Below are positions 60,089-62,172 of a stretch of 62,172 bases of DNA, piece after piece. The DNA comes from Prevotella illustrans (GTDB lineage: Bacteria; Bacteroidota; Bacteroidia; Bacteroidales; Bacteroidaceae). The DNA is taken from positions 1 through 62,172 of the forward strand of contig NZ_JAERMS010000014.1 in NCBI RefSeq assembly GCF_017426725.1, read 5' to 3'. Each line of letters begins with the position of its first letter. The stretch's first letter is position 1. The notes below the pieces were generated by a model that was not told the origin of the DNA, ran no database searches, and saw only the letters and a list, made by a program, of their open reading frames with translations. A program made the translations under genes and the position numbers.

Positions 60089-61441
60089 ATGGAAATATTG
60101 ATTTCAGTTATCTGTCTGTTGATTGGGCTGGCTATTGGCTATCTTTTGTGCCAAAGTAAGTCGCAATCGGCCTTGTCGTCGTTGCAGTCGCAGCGCGATG
60201 TCTTGCAGTCGAAAGTTGCGGATAGCGCTCGTCAGACCGAGGACTTGCGGGCCGACTTTGAGAAGCAGAAGCAGGAGCTGAAGGCAAACCATGAGCGTCA
60301 GTTGGCCGAATTGCGGCAGGCACAGCGCGACCAGTTGGAACAACAGCTGAAGCTGATACGTGAACAGATGAACTCGGCGTCGGAGAAGATTCTGAAAGAA
60401 CGGGCCGAGGAACTGTCGGAAAACAACAAACAGCAACTCTCTTCCATCCTCAATCCACTGCACGAGAACATCAGGCAGATGAAGGAAGCGGTGGAAAAGA
60501 GCGACCGTCAGCAGAACGAGTCGATGACACGGCTTGACCAAAGTATCAAGGAAAATATGAAGCAGGCCCGTGAAGTGGGCGAGCGGGCCGATAAACTGGC
60601 CAGCGCTCTGACCAGCGAGAATAAGACACAGGGCAACTTCGGTGAGCTGCGCCTGAAGCAGGTGCTCGAAAGCATGGGGCTGGAAGAGGGGCTGCAATTC
60701 GAGGAGCAGGCTACGATGAAGGACGAGCAGGGCCATACGATATACGAGGAGGACGGCCATCGACTCATTCCCGACGTCATCCTGCACTTCCCCGACAGCC
60801 GGGATGTCATTATTGACTCGAAGATGTCGTTCAAGGCGTTCGAGGACTATCACAACGCCGACACCGACCAAGCGCGTGAGGAGGCCCTGAGGCGGCACAT
60901 CTTGTCGGTGCGCAACCACGTGAACGAGCTGGCCCGGAAGAACTATAGCAAGTATATCCGTGACGGGCGCCACCGTCTTGACTTCGTGATGATGTACGTT
61001 TTCAGCGAGGGCGCCCTGCAACTGGCCCTGGCGCATGAGCCGGGACTGTGGAAAGAGGCCTACGACAAAGGGGTCGTCATTGCCGGAAGCCAGAATCTAT
61101 ACATGATGTTGCGCGTGTTGGAGATGACTTGGAAGCAGGTGCGACAAGTGGAAAACCAGCAGGAAATCATGAAGGCGGCCAATACCATTATCGACCGTGT
61201 GCAACTGTTCTACGAACGTTTCCTTAAGGTCGACGAGCAGTTACGCAAGACACAGGAAGCTTTCGACGACGTGAAGCGTACCACCCAGCCATCGGGGCTG
61301 AGTATCATGACGGCCGCCCGCCAATTGATAACGTTTGGTGGCGAGGAGAACCCGAAGCGCAAAGTGCGCATCGCACAGGATAACACGGCTACACAGCAGT
61401 CGCTTGAGAAAGCAGAATCAAACAATGAAGGTAAGAAATGA
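60089..61441 (+). CDS. rmuC: DNA recombination protein RmuC
   Basis: 450 residues. An N-terminal membrane helix (about 1-20, LISVICLLIGLAIGYLL) leads into a coiled coil (about 25-175) and the RmuC core domain (about 185-385). Core motifs: QGNFGELRLKQVLESMGL, IPDVILHFPDSRDVIIDSKM with its Asp-Ser-Lys centre, and RHRLDFVMMYVFSEGALQLAL. RmuC limits inversions at short inverted repeats in E. coli; its nuclease-like core is predicted from the fold. It overlaps the next gene by 4 bases. Confidence 0.94.
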   Translation: MEILISVICLLIGLAIGYLLCQSKSQSALSSLQSQRDVLQSKVADSARQTEDLRADFEKQKQELKANHERQLAELRQAQRDQLEQQLKLIREQMNSASEKILKERAEELSENNKQQLSSILNPLHENIRQMKEAVEKSDRQQNESMTRLDQSIKENMKQAREVGERADKLASALTSENKTQGNFGELRLKQVLESMGLEEGLQFEEQATMKDEQGHTIYEEDGHRLIPDVILHFPDSRDVIIDSKMSFKAFEDYHNADTDQAREEALRRHILSVRNHVNELARKNYSKYIRDGRHRLDFVMMYVFSEGALQLALAHEPGLWKEAYDKGVVIAGSQNLYMMLRVLEMTWKQVRQVENQQEIMKAANTIIDRVQLFYERFLKVDEQLRKTQEAFDDVKRTTQPSGLSIMTAARQLITFGGEENPKRKVRIAQDNTATQQSLEKAESNNEGKK

Positions 61442-62064
61442 GATTTTTCAGAATATTTTTATTGATGTCGCTCTTGTCGGTTAGTCTGTCGGCAACGGCG
61501 GCCTTGTCAGCCAACGAGGCGCAGGCTCGCCGTATTTTTGACAAGACTTATTCCATGGTATTCGGTCCGCAGGGTTGCATGCTCAGTTATAATGTCAATA
61601 TCATTGGCCTTTACAAGACGACGGGCACCATCTGGTATAAGGGCAAGAAACAGAAATTCATAGAAAAGCGTTATGCTTCCTGGTGTGACGGACATAGTTT
61701 TTATAGGGTAGACACCAAGAAACGGACCATCGAACTTCATGACCCCAATTCGCCGAATCGGGACAAATATGCCAGTAAATTTGCCTTCCATGCCGACAAC
61801 TACACCTATCATGTCAAGGGACGCAAGCAGTATTATGAGATTACGCTCGACGCCAAGGACGGCGTTTCGGGCTATATCAAGCACGTGAAAGCCCTCATCG
61901 ACGGACGTACTTACGCGCCTGTGAGCTTGAAAATCAAGGTAGCGTTCTTCTGGACGACCATCAAAATCAGCAATCTCCGCAGTGGCGGCATCGACGATTC
62001 CATGTTTTCATTTCCCCGACAGCAGTTTGCGGGCTACGAATTTATCGACAAGCGGGCGGAGTAA
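61438..62064 (+). CDS. LolA-like outer membrane lipoprotein chaperone
   Basis: 208 residues; Sec signal (ending SATAALS). The mature part has the LolA-like layout of strands: GPQGCMLSYNVNIIG, TGTIWYKGKKQKFIEK, KQYYEITLDAKDGVSGYIKH, then KVAFFWTTIKISNLRSGGID and DSMFSFP as the closing edge. It would carry lipoproteins across the periplasm to the outer membrane. Sequence similarity to E. coli LolA is low, so the call rests on the fold pattern. Overlaps rmuC by ATGA, hence translational coupling. Confidence 0.7.
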   Translation: MRFFRIFLLMSLLSVSLSATAALSANEAQARRIFDKTYSMVFGPQGCMLSYNVNIIGLYKTTGTIWYKGKKQKFIEKRYASWCDGHSFYRVDTKKRTIELHDPNSPNRDKYASKFAFHADNYTYHVKGRKQYYEITLDAKDGVSGYIKHVKALIDGRTYAPVSLKIKVAFFWTTIKISNLRSGGIDDSMFSFPRQQFAGYEFIDKRAE

Positions 62065-62172
62065 GGATATAGGAACATATTTCTTTGTGGGTGTTTTTTG
62101 ACATAAAGACATAAAAACCAATAGTGTCCTAAATAATTTTTGTGAAAACGCATATAAAGTTTCATCAAATCA
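62065..62172. other. Right-edge intergenic stretch with TTATGTC-type repeat
   Basis: No gene is seen. ACATAAAGACATAAAAA near 62101 is the reverse complement of the TTATGTCTTTATGT unit found at 39636-39833. Confidence 0.5.

Overview
The window reads as a chromosomal segment of a Bacteroidota species, most likely a member of the Prevotellaceae. This is inferred from three SusC/SusD-type nutrient-import loci, many short lipoproteins with SPII signal peptides, an ECF-sigma/FecR/STN-SusC signalling cascade, and promoters that nearly all fit the Bacteroidetes pattern TTG-N19/20-TAnnTTTG. No rRNA, tRNA, IS transposase, phage gene or CRISPR array was seen. The genus call is an inference from gene content, not from a marker gene.

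Layout. 310-4630: class Ia ribonucleotide reductase (nrdA-nrdB), convergent with a sirtuin. 4800-7209: three tandem FKBP prolyl isomerases (cytoplasmic, lipoprotein, Sec-secreted). 7348-10737: an Lrp/AsnC regulator, a GATase-like hydrolase fused to an M19 dipeptidase, and an M28/glutaminyl-cyclase-like enzyme. 10814-13209: argS and an RNase HI. 13210-14301: repeat-rich non-coding DNA. 14302-15435: a secreted EreA/ChaN/TIKI-like protein. 15505-23876 (minus): import locus 1 (SusC, SusD, DUF4843, PKD-like lipoprotein, TlpA-like thioredoxin protein). 24627-26000 (minus): Fic AMPylase-type protein. 26165-39406 (minus): import locus 2, a nine-gene operon (FecA-like receptor, SusC, SusD, degenerate zinc metallohydrolase, DUF4302, small lipoprotein, DUF4856, FN3 protein, Ig-like lipoprotein). 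39407-40857: repeats plus an apparently complete mini-gene for a 36-residue peptide. 40858-41586: SDR oxidoreductase. 41602-52682 (minus): import locus 3 (ECF sigma, FecR, STN-SusC, SusD, secreted FAD oxidoreductase, GH20 hexosaminidase fused to an EEP phosphodiesterase-like domain). 53575-54828: SGNH/GDSL hydrolase. 55109-56779: formate-tetrahydrofolate ligase. 56953-62064: AspT-type transporter, ThrE-type exporter, RmuC and a LolA-like protein.

How they work together. The three import loci are all on the minus strand but differ in logic. Locus 3 carries its own sigma/anti-sigma switch and glycan-active enzymes, so it is a glycan-utilisation locus, probably for GlcNAc/GalNAc-containing host glycans. 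Loci 1 and 2 have no recognisable glycoside hydrolases; locus 2 resembles metal, heme or peptide import systems (FecA-like receptor, imelysin-related DUF4856).

The least explained items are the GH20-EEP fusion with its secreted FAD partner, the metallohydrolase whose HExxH motif is destroyed, the GATase-M19 fusion, the 36-aa peptide gene with its own promoter and strand-specific terminator, and a four-copy family of ~350-390 bp intergenic repeats built from hairpin modules.
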